DNA from: Microbacterium sp. 4R-513
GTDB taxonomy: Bacteria; Actinomycetota; Actinomycetes; Actinomycetales; Microbacteriaceae
Length of the DNA stretch: 64,000 nt
Assembly (NCBI RefSeq): GCF_011046485.1
Contig: NZ_CP049256.1
Span: forward strand, 682,001 to 746,000
Reading direction: 5' to 3'
Part shown: one piece after another, positions 1 to 18,283 of the stretch
Layout of the letters: each line of letters begins with the position of its first letter
How positions within the stretch are numbered: position 1 is the stretch's first letter
Translations under genes and position numbers: made by a program
The notes under the pieces: model-generated
Seen by the model: the letters and a program-made list of their open reading frames with translations, nothing else
The model's database searches: none
Told to the model about the DNA's origin: nothing

Positions 1-93
1 CTTGGAGCTCGGCAGCGACACGGAGTCGTGGTGCGCCGAGTTCGCGTTGCGCAGACGGGTCAGCATGTCTGCGACCGGGTCTGTCATTGTCAT
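1..93 (-). CDS. rpsH: 30S ribosomal protein S8, N-terminal fragment
   Basis: The first about 31 residues are present and the rest lies beyond the left edge. The translation begins [18 protein letters not shown], the conserved S8 start. S8 binds the central domain of 16S rRNA in the small subunit. Two in-frame ATGs lie at 93 and 87, and either could be the start. The gene follows rplE by 94 nt. In many bacteria rpsN (S14) lies between rplE and rpsH, but there is no S14 gene here. The identification is firm although the gene is partial. Confidence 0.95.
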   Translation of the reverse strand, partial: MTMTDPVADMLTRLRNANSAHHDSVSLPSSK

Positions 94-157
94 TTGTTGA
101 TTCCTTCGTTCATGAGGTTTCGGCTGCCGTTACACGACAGACGACCTTCTATGACTG

Positions 158-177
158 CCCCGGCGATGCCGCCGGGG
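158..177 (-). terminator. Hairpin between rplE and rpsH
   Basis: A perfect 8-bp GC-only stem with a 4-nt loop lies 11 nt beyond the rplE stop and 65 nt before rpsH. No strong T-run follows. It may be an attenuator, an mRNA end stabiliser or a partial terminator inside the operon. Confidence 0.4.
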
Positions 178-187
178 ACTTCTTCGA

Positions 188-778
188 TCAGGCCTGGGCG
201 TCGTCCGCGCGGAACGGGAAGCCCAGGTGACGCAGGAGCGCCCGGCCCTCGGCATCCGTCGTCGCCGTGGTGACGATCGTGATGTCGAAACCGCGCACGC
301 GGTCGATCTTGTCCTGGTTGATCTCGTGGAACACCGACTGCTCCTGGAGACCGAAGGTGTAGTTGCCGTGGCCGTCGAACTGCTTGGCCGACAGGCCGCG
401 GAAGTCGCGGATGCGGGGCAGCGCCAGGTTGACGAGACGGTCGATGAACTCCCACGCGCGGTCGCCGCGGAGTGTGACGTGCGCGCCGATGGCCTGCCCC
501 TCGCGCAGCTTGAACTGCGCGATGGACTTGCGGGCCTTGGTCACGACCGGCTTCTGACCGGTGATCTTGGTGAGGTCGTCGACCGCGCCATCGATCACCT
601 TGCTGTCGCGAGCTGCCTCGCCGACACCCGTGTTCACGACGACCTTGACCAGGCCGGGCGTCTGCATGACGTTCGCGTAGCCGAACTCCTCCTGCAGGGC
701 CTTCTTGATCTCGGCGTTGTACTTCTGCTTCAGGCGGGGCTGGATCTTGCCAGCCTCCACGGCAGTGGTGGTGCTCAT
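188..778 (-). CDS. rplE: 50S ribosomal protein L5
   Basis: The product has 196 residues, slightly longer than the usual about 180 because of a short N-terminal extension. L5 binds 5S rRNA and forms part of the central protuberance. Recognisable L5 segments are [10 protein letters not shown] near residue 47, the [19 protein letters not shown] stretch and RDFRGL. The start overlaps nothing and follows rplX by 2 nt, consistent with translational coupling inside the S10/spc operon. The identification is secure. Confidence 0.98.
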   Translation of the reverse strand: MSTTTAVEAGKIQPRLKQKYNAEIKKALQEEFGYANVMQTPGLVKVVVNTGVGEAARDSKVIDGAVDDLTKITGQKPVVTKARKSIAQFKLREGQAIGAHVTLRGDRAWEFIDRLVNLALPRIRDFRGLSAKQFDGHGNYTFGLQEQSVFHEINQDKIDRVRGFDITIVTTATTDAEGRALLRHLGFPFRADDAQA

Positions 779-780
779 AT

Positions 781-1140
781 TCAGAGGTCCTTGCCTGACT
801 TCTTCGCGTAGCGCACGCGGACGGTGCGCTTCACGCCGTCCTTGGTCTTCTCCTCGACGCGGTGGCCGACACGCGTCGGCTTCTTGGTCGAGGGGTCGAC
901 GAGCGCGACGTTGGAGATGTGGATCGGGGCCTCGAACGTCTCGATGCCGCCGGTCTTGGTGCCGCGCTGGGTCTGGCCCACGCGGTTGTGCTTGGTGACG
1001 TAGTTCACGCCCTCGACGATGACGCGGTTCTGCTCGGTAAGGACCTCGAGGACCTTGCCCTGCTTGCCGCGGTCACCGCCGCGCTCGGGCTTGGCGCCCG
1101 AGATGACCTGAACGAGGTCGCCCTTCTTGATCTTCGCCAT
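781..1140 (-). CDS. rplX: 50S ribosomal protein L24
   Basis: The product has 119 residues, a little longer than the common 100-105. The N-terminal KOW segment ([13 protein letters not shown]) and the [14 protein letters not shown] region identify L24, an early assembly protein binding the 5' end of 23S rRNA near the exit tunnel. It lies 2 nt after rplN and 2 nt before rplE. The short gaps suggest one polycistronic message. Confidence 0.97.
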   Translation of the reverse strand: MAKIKKGDLVQVISGAKPERGGDRGKQGKVLEVLTEQNRVIVEGVNYVTKHNRVGQTQRGTKTGGIETFEAPIHISNVALVDPSTKKPTRVGHRVEEKTKDGVKRTVRVRYAKKSGKDL

Positions 1141-1142
1141 GA

Positions 1143-1511
1143 CTAAATGACCTCCGGCGCCAGCGAGACGATCTTCATGAACTTCTTGTCACGAAGCTCG
1201 CGGCCGACCGGTCCGAAGATGCGGGTGCCGCGGGGCTCCCCGTCGTTCTTCAGGATGACGGCGGCGTTCTCGTCGAACTTGATGTACGAGCCGTCGGGAC
1301 GGCGCGTCTGCTTGACGGTGCGGACGACGACGGCCTTGACCACGTCGCCCTTCTTGACGTTTCCGCCCGGGATCGCATCCTTGACCGTGGCGACGATGAC
1401 GTCACCCAGGCCGGCGTAGCGCCGGTTGGAGCCGCCGAGCACACGGATCGTGAGCAGCTCCTTGGCGCCGGTGTTGTCGGCGACCTTGAGGCGGGATTCG
1501 TTCTGAATCAC
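1143..1511 (-). CDS. rplN: 50S ribosomal protein L14
   Basis: The product has 122 residues, the standard L14 length. It begins [18 protein letters not shown], which is diagnostic. L14 contacts 16S rRNA across the subunit interface (bridge B5/B8 region) and is the docking site of the silencing factor RsfS. It is preceded by a 34-nt gap after rpsQ. Confidence 0.98.
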   Translation of the reverse strand: MIQNESRLKVADNTGAKELLTIRVLGGSNRRYAGLGDVIVATVKDAIPGGNVKKGDVVKAVVVRTVKQTRRPDGSYIKFDENAAVILKNDGEPRGTRIFGPVGRELRDKKFMKIVSLAPEVI

Positions 1512-1545
1512 TTCTTACTCCTTGGGTTCCAAGCAAGCCGAGGGC

Positions 1546-1896
1546 TTACTTGGCCTTCTCGAGGATCTCGACCAGGCGCCAGCGCTTGGTGGCGCTCAGC
1601 GGGCGGGTCTCGTTGATGAGGACGAGGTCGCCGATGCCGGCGGTGTTGCCCTCGTCGTGCGCCTTGACCTTGGAGGTCCGACGGATGACCTTGCCGTAGA
1701 GGGGGTGCTTCACGCGGTCCTCGACCTCGACGACGATCGTCTTGTCCATCTTGTCGCTCACGACGTAGCCGCGGCGCGCCTTGCGGTAGCCGCGGGCGGC
1801 CTCGTCGCGCACGTCGTGCGCGGCCGACTCGTGACCGGCGACCTGGTCCTTGACCTCGGCCTCGGCGGCCGCTGCCTTCTTCGTGTCAGCCATCAC
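1546..1896 (-). CDS. rpsQ: 30S ribosomal protein S17 with long N-terminal extension
   Basis: The product has 116 residues (115 if the second ATG is used), against the usual 84-90. The core begins near residue 36 ([20 protein letters not shown]) and ends with the S17 signature region. The first about 32 residues are Ala/Glu/Asp-rich and have no S17 counterpart. The two ATGs overlap the rpmC stop by 4 nt or 1 nt, so coupling does not decide between them. S17 binds the 5' domain of 16S rRNA. The acidic extension sits next to the equally unusual C-terminal tail of L29. Confidence 0.96.
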   Translation of the reverse strand: MMADTKKAAAAEAEVKDQVAGHESAAHDVRDEAARGYRKARRGYVVSDKMDKTIVVEVEDRVKHPLYGKVIRRTSKVKAHDEGNTAGIGDLVLINETRPLSATKRWRLVEILEKAK

Positions 1897-2207
1897 TCGG
1901 CCTCTTCCTTCGCGGCCTCGTCAGCGGCATCCGCCTTCTTGGCCTTGGTCTTCTTCGCCTTCGTCGCGACCTCGAGCGGCGCGGGCGTGGCACGGATGCC
2001 GAGCTCGCGCTCACGGATCACGGTGTAGAGCCGCGCGATGTCGCGCTTGACCGCACGGATGCGGCCGTGGCTCTCGAGCTGGCCGGTGGCCGACTGGAAG
2101 CGCAGGTTGAACAGCTCTTCCTTGGCCTTGCGCAGCTCCTCGACGAGGCGCTGGTCTTCGAACGTGTCGAGCTCGCTCGGGGCGAGCGTCTTGGTGCCGA
2201 TCGCCAT
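1893..2207 (-). CDS. rpmC: 50S ribosomal protein L29 with long C-terminal tail
   Basis: The product has 104 residues against about 65-75 for typical L29. The N-terminal part holds the two-helix core ([20 protein letters not shown], then a segment ending in [12 protein letters not shown]). From about residue 72 a Lys/Ala/Glu-rich low-complexity tail follows. L29 lies at the peptide exit tunnel, where trigger factor and SRP bind. The start shares one base with the rplP stop (TAATG). Confidence 0.97.
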   Translation of the reverse strand: MAIGTKTLAPSELDTFEDQRLVEELRKAKEELFNLRFQSATGQLESHGRIRAVKRDIARLYTVIRERELGIRATPAPLEVATKAKKTKAKKADAADEAAKEEAE

Positions 2208-2626
2208 TACGCGTCGCCCTCCTCGCGCTTGATGATGCGTGCCTTGAGAGGCAGCTTGTGGATGGCACGGGTCAGGGCCTCACGAGCGAGCTGCTCGTTG
2301 ACGCCGGCGACCTCGAAGAGGACGCGACCCGGCTTGACGTTTGCGACCCACCACTCCGGCGAACCCTTACCGGAACCCATGCGGGTCTCGGCGGGCTTCT
2401 TCGTGAGCGGACGGTCGGGGTAGATGTTGATCCACACCTTGCCGCCACGCTTGATGTGACGGGTCATCGCGATACGAGCGGACTCGATCTGACGGTTCGT
2501 CACGTAAGCGGGCGTGAGGGCCTGGATGCCGAACTCACCGAACGACACCTTGGTGCCACCGGTGGCCTGGCCCGAACGGCCGGGGTGGTGCTGCTTGCGG
2601 TGCTTGACCTTGCGGGGGATGAGCAT
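2207..2626 (-). CDS. rplP: 50S ribosomal protein L16
   Basis: The product has 139 residues, standard for L16. It begins [17 protein letters not shown] and contains the [12 protein letters not shown] region. L16 organises the A-site and peptidyl transferase centre of 23S rRNA. The start overlaps the rpsC stop by one base (TAATG), and the stop overlaps the rpmC start in the same way. The identification is secure. Confidence 0.98.
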   Translation of the reverse strand: MLIPRKVKHRKQHHPGRSGQATGGTKVSFGEFGIQALTPAYVTNRQIESARIAMTRHIKRGGKVWINIYPDRPLTKKPAETRMGSGKGSPEWWVANVKPGRVLFEVAGVNEQLAREALTRAIHKLPLKARIIKREEGDA

Positions 2627-3387
2627 TACGCCGACGCTCCTTCTGCCACGGGGGCCTCGTTGCGGGGGCCACGACGACGGTCGCCGCCACGGTCATCGCG
2701 ACCGCGGGACTGCTTCGGCGCGTTGGCCTGCTCGCGCGCGAGCTCCTTGTTGGTGAGATCGCCCTTGTAGATCCAGACCTTCACGCCGATGCGGCCGAAG
2801 GTGGTCTTTGCCTCGTAGAAGCCGTAGTCGATGTTCGCGCGGAGCGTGTGCAGGGGCACACGGCCTTCGCGGTAGAACTCCGAGCGGCTCATCTCGGCGC
2901 CGCCGAGGCGGCCCGACACCTGGATGCGGACACCCTTGGCGCCGGCGCGCTGCGCGCCCTGCAGACCCTTGCGCATCGCGCGGCGGAACGCCACACGAGC
3001 CGAGAGCTGCTCGGCGATGCCCTGCGCGACGAGCTGGGCGTCGGCCTCGGGGTTCTTGACCTCGAGGATGTTGAGCTGGATCTGCTTGCCGGTGAGCTTC
3101 TCGAGGTCGGCGCGGATGCGCTCGGCCTCGGCGCCGCGGCGGCCGATCACGATGCCCGGGCGGGCGGTGTGGATGTCGACGCGGACGCGGTCACGCGTGC
3201 GCTCGATCTCGATGTTGCTCACGCCGGCGCGGTCGAGCTGCGTCTGCAGCAGCTTGCGGATCTTGATGTCCTCGGCGACGTAGTCGGCGTAGCGCTGGCC
3301 CGGCTTCGTCGAGTCCGAGAACCACCGCGACACGTGGTCCGTGGTGATGCCGAGGCGGAAGCCGTACGGGTTTACCTTCTGTCCCAT
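2626..3387 (-). CDS. rpsC: 30S ribosomal protein S3
   Basis: The product has 253 residues. It begins [17 protein letters not shown]-type RNA-binding domain includes [16 protein letters not shown] near residues 78-93, and the S3 C-terminal domain ends with [14 protein letters not shown] basic, Arg/Gly-rich tail of about 35 residues follows. S3 sits at the mRNA entry tunnel and contributes helicase activity there. The start overlaps the rplV stop by one base. Confidence 0.98.
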   Translation of the reverse strand: MGQKVNPYGFRLGITTDHVSRWFSDSTKPGQRYADYVAEDIKIRKLLQTQLDRAGVSNIEIERTRDRVRVDIHTARPGIVIGRRGAEAERIRADLEKLTGKQIQLNILEVKNPEADAQLVAQGIAEQLSARVAFRRAMRKGLQGAQRAGAKGVRIQVSGRLGGAEMSRSEFYREGRVPLHTLRANIDYGFYEAKTTFGRIGVKVWIYKGDLTNKELAREQANAPKQSRGRDDRGGDRRRGPRNEAPVAEGASA

Positions 3388-3788
3388 TACTTGCTCGCCT
3401 TCTTGCTGGTCTTGGCCGCGGGAGCCGCCTCAGCGGTCTCCGGCGTCGAGAGCACGACCGTGATGTGGCTCGTGCGCTTCTTGATCTGGAAAGCGCGACC
3501 CTGTGCGCGGGGCTGGAAACGCTTGAGCGTCGTGCCCTCGTCGACGTACGCGTTGGCCACGTACAGGTCCTGCTCGTCCAGGTACTCGTTCACCTGGTCG
3601 GCCTTGACGCGAGCGTTCGCGATGGCCGAGGCGACGAGCTTGTAGATCGGCTCGCTCGCGCTCTGCGGCGCGAACTTCAGGATCGCGAGCGCCTCCTGGG
3701 CCTGCTTGCCCTTGATGAGCGCGACGACACGACGAGCCTTCTGAGGGGTCACGCGGATGTGTCGCACGCGTGCGATGGACTCCACCAT
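3387..3788 (-). CDS. rplV: 50S ribosomal protein L22
   Basis: The product has 133 residues, with the conserved [13 protein letters not shown] start and [16 protein letters not shown], whose hairpin lines the exit tunnel and is the macrolide-resistance hotspot. A Lys/Ala-rich tail of about 20 residues follows the core. A strong ribosome binding site (AGGAGAG) lies just upstream of the ATG. It follows rpsS by 25 nt. Confidence 0.97.
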   Translation of the reverse strand: MVESIARVRHIRVTPQKARRVVALIKGKQAQEALAILKFAPQSASEPIYKLVASAIANARVKADQVNEYLDEQDLYVANAYVDEGTTLKRFQPRAQGRAFQIKKRTSHITVVLSTPETAEAAPAAKTSKKASK

Positions 3789-3813
3789 TTCTCTCTCCTC
3801 TTGCGCCCCCGCG

Positions 3814-4095
3814 TCAGCGGCGGCGGCCCTTCTTGTCGTCCTTCACGTGGCCGCGGAAGGTGCGGGTGGGCGCGAACTCGCCCAGCTTGTGGCCGACCAT
3901 GGTCTCGGTCACGAACACGGGGATGTGCTTGCGACCGTCGTGGACGGCGATCGTGTGCCCGAGCATCGCGGGGATGATCATCGAGCGACGCGACCAGGTC
4001 TTGATGACGTTCTTGGTACCGGCTTCGTTCTGGACGACGACCTTGCGAAGCAGGTGCTCGTCGACGAAGGGGCCCTTCTTAAGGCTACGAGGCAT
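3814..4095 (-). CDS. rpsS: 30S ribosomal protein S19
   Basis: The product has 93 residues, the usual length. It begins [16 protein letters not shown] and has [13 protein letters not shown] near the end, both diagnostic of S19, which pairs with S13 in the 30S head. It lies 12 nt after rplB. Confidence 0.98.
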   Translation of the reverse strand: MPRSLKKGPFVDEHLLRKVVVQNEAGTKNVIKTWSRRSMIIPAMLGHTIAVHDGRKHIPVFVTETMVGHKLGEFAPTRTFRGHVKDDKKGRRR

Positions 4096-4107
4096 CTTCC
4101 TCTACTC

Positions 4108-4947
4108 CTACTTGCGCTTCTTGCCGGCGTTGCGACGACGGACGATGTACTTGTCGCTTTCCTTGTTGGCGTGACGGGTGCGACCCTCAGCCTGGCCCCA
4201 AGGAGTGACGGGGTGACGTCCACCGGAGGTCTTGCCCTCACCACCACCGTGCGGGTGGTCGACCGGGTTCATGGCGACACCGCGGACGGTCGGGCGGATG
4301 CCCTTCCAGCGGTTGCGGCCCGCCTTGCCCCAGTTGATGTTCGACTGCTCGGCGTTGCCGACCTCGCCGATCGTCGCGCGGCAGCGCGCGTCGACGTTGC
4401 GGATCTCGCCCGAGGGGAGACGCAGCTGGGCGTAGGGGCCGTCCTTCGCGACGAGACGCACCGAGGCGCCGGCCGAGCGGGCGAGCTTGGCGCCGCCGCC
4501 GGGACGGAGCTCGATCGCGTGGATGACCGTACCCGTGGGGATGTTGCGCAGCGGCAGGTTGTTGCCCGGCTTGATGTCCGCGCCGGCACCCGACTCGACG
4601 ATGTCGCCCTGCGCCAGCTTGTTCGGCGCGAGGATGTAGCGCTTCTCGCCGTCGAAGTAGTGCAGGAGCGCGATGCGCGCCGTGCGGTTGGGGTCGTACT
4701 CGATGTGCGCGACCTTGGCGTTGATGCCGTCCTTGTCGTTGCGACGGAAGTCGATGACGCGGTACTGACGCTTGTGGCCGCCACCGATGTGACGCGTGGT
4801 GATGCGGCCCTGGTTGTTGCGGCCACCGGTCTTGGCGAGCGGGCGGAGGAGCGACTTCTCGGGCGTCGATCGGGTGATCTCGGCGAAGTCAGCCACCGAC
4901 GAGCCGCGGCGACCCGGGGTCGTGGGCTTGTACTTGCGAATAGCCAT
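4108..4947 (-). CDS. rplB: 50S ribosomal protein L2
   Basis: The product has 279 residues, the normal L2 length. The C-terminal [14 protein letters not shown] segment contains the conserved histidine region linked to peptidyl transferase function and subunit association. The N-terminal [11 protein letters not shown] is also typical. The ATG at 4947 follows the rplW stop by 26 nt. Confidence 0.98.
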   Translation of the reverse strand: MAIRKYKPTTPGRRGSSVADFAEITRSTPEKSLLRPLAKTGGRNNQGRITTRHIGGGHKRQYRVIDFRRNDKDGINAKVAHIEYDPNRTARIALLHYFDGEKRYILAPNKLAQGDIVESGAGADIKPGNNLPLRNIPTGTVIHAIELRPGGGAKLARSAGASVRLVAKDGPYAQLRLPSGEIRNVDARCRATIGEVGNAEQSNINWGKAGRNRWKGIRPTVRGVAMNPVDHPHGGGEGKTSGGRHPVTPWGQAEGRTRHANKESDKYIVRRRNAGKKRK

Positions 4948-4973
4948 TGTTCTCTAGTCCTCGTTCCCGACCG

Positions 4974-5273
4974 TCAGCCGACTGCCGTGAAGATGTCGAT
5001 GGTGCCCGACTTGAGCGTCACGATGGCGCGCTTGGTGTCCTTGCGCTTCCCCGTGCCGAAGCGGGTGCGACGGGCCTTGCCGACGCGGTTGAGCGTGTTG
5101 ACCGCTGCCACCTTGACGCCGAAGATCTTCTCGATCGCGAGCTTGATCTCGGACTTCGAAGCGCGGGGGTCCACGAGGAACGTGTACTTGCCCTCGTCGA
5201 TGAGCCCGTAGCTCTTCTCGGAGACGACCGGCTTCAGGATGATGTCGCGCGGGTCCTTGTTGACGGTGGTCAT
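4974..5273 (-). CDS. rplW: 50S ribosomal protein L23
   Basis: The product has 99 residues. [15 protein letters not shown] near the start and [12 protein letters not shown] identify L23, a tunnel-exit protein that docks trigger factor and SRP. The start overlaps the rplD stop by 4 nt (ATGA), so it is probably translationally coupled to L4. Any real break in rplD would therefore also affect L23 synthesis. Confidence 0.98.
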   Translation of the reverse strand: MTTVNKDPRDIILKPVVSEKSYGLIDEGKYTFLVDPRASKSEIKLAIEKIFGVKVAAVNTLNRVGKARRTRFGTGKRKDTKRAIVTLKSGTIDIFTAVG

Positions 5274-5930
5274 GCCGAGACCTCCTCGGTGGCGCCGGTC
5301 TTCGACGCGACGAACGCGTCGTAGGCGGCCTTGGTGAAGACGATGTCGTCGGAGACGAGCACGTCGTAGGCGTTCAGCTGGTCGAACGTCAGCACGTGGA
5401 CGTACGCGAGGTTGCGGACGCTCAGGACGCTGAGGTCGTCGTCGCGGTCGATGACGACCAGGACGTTCTTCGTCGCACCGAGGTCGGTCAGGACCGCCGC
5501 GGCCGCCTTCGTCGAGGGCGCACCCTCGATGCCGAAGGACTCGACGATGTGGAGGCGCTCGCCACGGGCGCGGTCGCTCAGCGAGCCCAGGAGGGCGGCG
5601 GCGATCATCTTCTTGGGCGTGCGCTGCGAGTAGTCGCGCGGCTTCGGGCCGTGGACGATGCCACCGCCGGTCATGTGCGGCGCGCGGATCGAGCCCTGAC
5701 GGGCGTTACCCGTGCCCTTCTGCTTGAAGGGCTTGCGGCCGGCGCCCGAGACCTCACCGCGACGCTTGGTCGAGTGGGTGCCCTGGCGAGCCGCCGCGCT
5801 GCGCGACGACGACCTGGTGGATGAGCGGGATGTTCGTCTTGACGTCGAAGATGGCGGCGGGCAGCTCCACGGAGCCGGCCTTCTTGCCGTCGGCCTTCAG
5901 GACGTCGAGCGCGAGAGTCGAGTCAGCCAT
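5270..5930 (-). CDS. rplD: 50S ribosomal protein L4, reading frame broken by apparent 2-nt deletion
   Basis: The N-terminal part begins [20 protein letters not shown] from the ATG at 5930 and is open to about 5799. After VVVAQ the frame becomes nonsense. In another frame L4 resumes as [20 protein letters not shown] and runs to the stop at 5270. Restoring two bases (a CTC leucine codon reduced to a lone C) next to 5798 rejoins the frames into 220 residues, a normal L4 length. L4 is essential, with an internal loop in the exit tunnel, and in some bacteria it autoregulates the S10 operon. A sequencing or assembly error is the simplest explanation; a true lesion would need a second copy or frameshifting. 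The ATG follows the rplC stop by 4 nt. Confidence 0.9.
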
Positions 5931-5934
5931 GAGA

Positions 5935-6594
5935 TCAGGCACCCTTCACTGCGTTGCGGACGTAGACGATGCGGCCGCGCGCACCGGGGACGGCGCCCTT
6001 GACGAGCAGCAGACCCTTCTCGGCGTCGACGGCGTGCACCGTGAGGTTGAGGACGGTCACGCGCTCGCCACCCATACGGCCGGCCATGCGCATGCCCTTG
6101 AAGACGCGGCTCGGGGTCGACGAGGCGCCGATCGAACCGGGCTTGCGGTGGTTGCGGTGCGCACCGTGCGATGCCGAGACGCCCTTGAAGTTGTGGCGCT
6201 TCATGACACCCGCGGTGCCCTTGCCCTTGCTGGTGCCGACGACGTCGACCAGCTGGCCGGCCTCGAACACGCCGTCCACCGTGAGCTCCTGACCGAGTGA
6301 GTAGTCAGCAGCATCCGCGGTGCGGATCTCGGTGAGGTGACGGCGAGGAGTCACGCCGGCGGCCTCGAAGTGGGCCGTGAGGGGCTTGTTCACCTTGCGG
6401 GGGTCGATCTGGCCGTACGCGATCTGAACGGCGTTGTAGCCGTCCTTCTCGGGCGTGCGAACCTGGGTGACCACGTTCGGGGCGATCTCGATGACGGTGA
6501 CGGGAACGAGCTTGCCGTTCTCGTTCCACACCTGGGTCATGCCGAGCTTGGTGCCGAGCAGACCCTTGGAAGTCTTTTCGTTGATGTGTGCCAT
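5935..6594 (-). CDS. rplC: 50S ribosomal protein L3
   Basis: The product has 219 residues. It begins with [13 protein letters not shown] after a short leader and contains [14 protein letters not shown] and [13 protein letters not shown], typical of L3, whose loop reaches the peptidyl transferase centre. It follows rpsJ by 11 nt. Confidence 0.98.
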   Translation of the reverse strand: MAHINEKTSKGLLGTKLGMTQVWNENGKLVPVTVIEIAPNVVTQVRTPEKDGYNAVQIAYGQIDPRKVNKPLTAHFEAAGVTPRRHLTEIRTADAADYSLGQELTVDGVFEAGQLVDVVGTSKGKGTAGVMKRHNFKGVSASHGAHRNHRKPGSIGASSTPSRVFKGMRMAGRMGGERVTVLNLTVHAVDAEKGLLLVKGAVPGARGRIVYVRNAVKGA

Positions 6595-6605
6595 GGTCGT
6601 CGTCC

Positions 6606-6914
6606 TCAGAGCTTGATCTCGATGTTGACGTCGGCCGGCAGGTCAAGGCGCATCAGCGAGTCGACGGCCTTGGGCGTCGGGTCGATGATGTCGATCAGAC
6701 GCTTGTGGGTGCGCATCTCGAAGTGCTCGCGGCTGTCCTTGTACTTGTGGGGCGACCGGATGACGCACACGACGTTCTTCTCGGTCGGAAGGGGCACGGG
6801 GCCCACGACGGTCGCACCAGCACGGGTCACGGTGTCGACGATCTTGCGCGCCGAGCTGTCGAGGCCGGCGTGGTCGTACGACTTCAGGCGAATGCGGATC
6901 TTCTGTCCCGCCAT
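6606..6914 (-). CDS. rpsJ: 30S ribosomal protein S10
   Basis: The product has 102 residues, starting [20 protein letters not shown] at the ATG at 6914. Longer in-frame starts upstream add residues with no S10 similarity. S10 sits in the 30S head and is also NusE, the NusB partner in rRNA antitermination. It is the first gene of the ribosomal operon, preceded by a leader of about 310 nt. Confidence 0.98.
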   Translation of the reverse strand: MAGQKIRIRLKSYDHAGLDSSARKIVDTVTRAGATVVGPVPLPTEKNVVCVIRSPHKYKDSREHFEMRTHKRLIDIIDPTPKAVDSLMRLDLPADVNIEIKL

Positions 6915-7230
6915 TGTCTGCTCACTCTCTTTCCGCGTCTTACCTCTGTCGGGCATCGGACGCACGTGGCGCTTCGCGTTCGCGAGGCGCCTGGGCACTT
7001 CCACCGGCTTGCGCCGGTGATGCTGCACCGCTGTTCTGCTGTCAAACCGGATGCCTCGGCATCCGGCTCCTTCCTCGGCCGCACGAGGACGCACGCGTCC
7101 TCGGTGATCAAGGTGTCGGATTTGCTGTTCTGCTGCCCGCGGCCTAGACCCTGCGTAATCGCGTTGCCTATGCACTGCCCTGGCAGTGATCCGGCGCACG
7201 CCAAAAGGGGCACCGGAATGTGGAACCTCA
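6915..7230 (-). promoter_or_regulatory. Structured 5' leader of the S10 operon
   Basis: This non-coding stretch between the promoter and rpsJ holds at least three compact hairpins, at 7002-7019 (7-bp stem), 7047-7066 (8-9 bp) and 7084-7103 (8-9 bp). S10 leaders of some bacteria mediate L4 autoregulation, but I cannot show that these hairpins match a known L4 leader class. Confidence 0.5.
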
Positions 7231-7232
7231 CT

Positions 7233-7261
7233 AGTCTACGGGCAGCCCGGGCGTGTCGCAA
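7233..7261 (-). promoter_or_regulatory. Predicted promoter of the S10 operon
   Basis: On the minus strand, -35 TTGCGA (7256-7261) and -10 TAGACT (7233-7238) are separated by 17 nt. This is a good housekeeping sigma-type promoter for an actinomycete. The start site would be near 7226, giving a leader of about 310 nt before rpsJ. Confidence 0.65.
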
Positions 7262-7372
7262 ACCCGGGCGTGTCGCGCGGTGTATTGCAGGGCGGCTTCA
7301 CAGACAAGAGCACGGAGACGGATGCCGCGGCCCTCGGCAGCCTCCTATTAAGAGGCACGCCGGCAACGCGAA

Positions 7373-7401
7373 GGGGCGGCCGCGCTTCGCGCGACCGCCC
7401 C
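7373..7401 (-). terminator. Rho-independent-type terminator of the 494-residue surface protein gene
   Basis: A GC-rich stem of 12 pairs with one mismatch and a tiny TTC-type loop begins 16 nt past the stop at 7417. Only a weak T stretch follows, as is common in GC-rich actinomycetes. Confidence 0.65.
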
Positions 7402-7416
7402 AGGGGTGTGTGAACG

Positions 7417-8901
7417 TCAGCTCGCGTCGCCGCGGCGACGGCGCGCCGTGTAGACGGTCATCGCGAGACCCGCGAGGAGCGCGATGGCACCTGCCGCGAG
7501 GTAGCCCGCCTGGAACACGCTGCCCGTGACGGCGAGCGTCTCGGGGTCGGACGGGTCGCCGGCCGAGGTCGTGACGGGGACCGACGTCGTCGACGCGGGG
7601 TTGGCGCAGAGCGCGGTGGCCTGCGGGTAGGTGATCGACGTCTCGTACGACGGGTTCACCTCGAAGCGCACCGTGACGCCCTGACGCGTCCACTTGAAGT
7701 TGCCGTCGGTCTCGATGTACTTGCCGTCGACGAGCGCCCAGCCGGGCCACATCTTCGGCTCGGCCGCCGAGGCGCCCGGCCAGAGGATCTTGCCGGTGAG
7801 GGGCTGATCCGCCACGACATAGTCGTCGCCCGACGGGTTCACGAAGCGGATCGTCAGCGGCGTCTGGTCGTCGGTCGTGTAGCCCTCGGGCAGGTCGACG
7901 TCGTACGAGAGGTAGGGGACGTCGCCCTGGCACACCGCGAGGATCTTGCCCGGCACGAGGTCTTCGTCACACGCCTCGCTGTCGGCGGCGAGCTGCGCGA
8001 GGCTGGGCACCTCCCAGACCGTCTTGGCGTCCGCGGCGAAGACTGTGCCCGCGCGCAGCAGCGCCGTCCAGATGGTCGTGCCGTTCGCGCCCGGCTCGGA
8101 CGCCCACTCGACGTCGTCGCTCTTCTCGATCCAGCCGGCGGTGTCGCACGTGCCCGGCTCGAACTCGAGCGCGGGGCTGACGGGAGTCGGCTCGTAATCC
8201 GGAGCGCACCGCTCGTCGGTCGGCAGCAGCTGGGCGAGGCTCTGGATCGTCCACTGCGTCGTCTGGTCGACGGCGAAGATCGTCCCCGGCTTGGGGGTCG
8301 CGGTCCACGTCGTGGTGCCGTCGCTGTTGCTCGTCGGCGTCCACGTCACGTTCTCGCTGAGCGTGAGCGTGCCGGCCGCCTTGCACGTCGGGAGTGTGAG
8401 GTCGAGCTCGGGGATCACCACGGTGGGCTGGACCTCGGGCGTCGTGCCCTTGCAGACGATCCAGTGCGACACCGCGGACTGCTGGCCCCCGTTGTTCTCG
8501 GGCGACGCGTACGCGACTCCGGCGACCGGGTGCACGATGACGTTGTTCCAGTCGCTCCCGCCCTTGACGACGAGGAGCTCCCAGTGGTCGCCGGGCCACG
8601 ACTGGTCGAACGCGTTGAGCGTCACCGTCTTGCCGTCGTCGGTGATGGAGCCGTGGCTCGTGTCGCCCTCGCTCGAGTAGCACGTGGCGTTGTGCGCCGC
8701 GTAGAGGGCCTCCCAATACTCCGGGTGGTTCGAGTCGGGCGTCCACTCCACAAGCGTGCCGACGGTGCCCTTGAGCTCCGCGGGTGAGTCGTCCTTGGCT
8801 GCCGAGGCGCTTCCGGTCACGAGCGGAGCGACGACGAGAGCGGCGGCGAGGACAGCGCCGGCAAGCGCGGAGAGTCGCCGATTGATGCGCACTTCGAGCA
8901 C
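7417..8901 (-). CDS. LAVTG-anchored surface protein, 494 residues
   Basis: I chose the GTG at 8901 because a GGGGAAGGAA ribosome binding site lies 5 nt before it and a clean signal peptide follows (basic start, hydrophobic to about residue 30, cut near SASAA). Earlier starts give non-secretory sequence. Two repeats of about 65 residues, each ending SLAQL, fill the middle. They are followed by a module with CQGDVPYL, WPGA and EVNPSYETSITYPQAT that also occurs before the anchor of the two giant neighbours. The C-terminus has LAVTG (residues 456-460), a membrane helix and RRRR, a sortase signal of the LAxTG class used by class E sortases. It is probably covalently wall-anchored. Its ligand is unknown. 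No sortase gene lies in the window. Confidence 0.85.
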   Translation of the reverse strand: MLEVRINRRLSALAGAVLAAALVVAPLVTGSASAAKDDSPAELKGTVGTLVEWTPDSNHPEYWEALYAAHNATCYSSEGDTSHGSITDDGKTVTLNAFDQSWPGDHWELLVVKGGSDWNNVIVHPVAGVAYASPENNGGQQSAVSHWIVCKGTTPEVQPTVVIPELDLTLPTCKAAGTLTLSENVTWTPTSNSDGTTTWTATPKPGTIFAVDQTTQWTIQSLAQLLPTDERCAPDYEPTPVSPALEFEPGTCDTAGWIEKSDDVEWASEPGANGTTIWTALLRAGTVFAADAKTVWEVPSLAQLAADSEACDEDLVPGKILAVCQGDVPYLSYDVDLPEGYTTDDQTPLTIRFVNPSGDDYVVADQPLTGKILWPGASAAEPKMWPGWALVDGKYIETDGNFKWTRQGVTVRFEVNPSYETSITYPQATALCANPASTTSVPVTTSAGDPSDPETLAVTGSVFQAGYLAAGAIALLAGLAMTVYTARRRRGDAS

Positions 8902-9042
8902 GCGTATTCCTTCCCCAAGACGGCGTGGACAGGCACACCGAAACCTCCAGCGCGTTCGGGTCGACGCTGTAGCGGCTTCCGCACGCCCTCCCGCTCCCCC
9001 AGGGGCGGGCCGAGATTCCACTCTCGGACGGGGTGCGCACAC

Positions 9043-9095
9043 CGCGTTCTCGAACACTATCCGGGAATCGCCCCTGTGCGAAATCGAGTGCCTGC
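9043..9095 (-). promoter_or_regulatory. Possible promoter of the 494-residue surface protein gene
   Basis: Within the gap 8902-9126, a minus-strand TTCGCA and a TAGTGT hexamer 17 nt apart give a moderate sigma-type match about 140-190 nt before the GTG. It does not resemble the promoter motif shared by the two larger surface genes. The rest of this gap holds nothing else I recognise. Confidence 0.35.
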
Positions 9096-9126
9096 ACGGC
9101 GGGGACGCAGTCCAGGCGCGCATGGG

Positions 9127-9160
9127 GAGAGGCCCCCCGACGAGCGTCGGCGGGCCTCTC
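9127..9160 (-). terminator. Terminator of the 2997-residue surface protein gene
   Basis: A 9-bp perfect outer stem (GAGAGGCCC with GGGCCTCTC), one mismatch and a further GC-rich inner stem lie 16 nt beyond the stop at 9176. Confidence 0.7.
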
Positions 9161-9175
9161 CTGGCGGAGTCCGGG

Positions 9176-18169
<8,994 letters not shown>

Positions 18170-18283
18170 GTTTCACCCTCGTCGCCAATGACAACAAGCG
18201 ACCCCGAGTCAGGGTCCCCCAAGGATCACGACCACGCCGGTGAAATCTCCCCAGATCTCAGCGTGGCCTAATGCCCCAAGGCG

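Noticed and set aside
5790..5810. Programmed ribosomal frameshift in rplD
   Set aside because: There is no slippery heptamer or downstream pseudoknot I can support, and a change of two missing bases in an essential gene fits a sequence error better.
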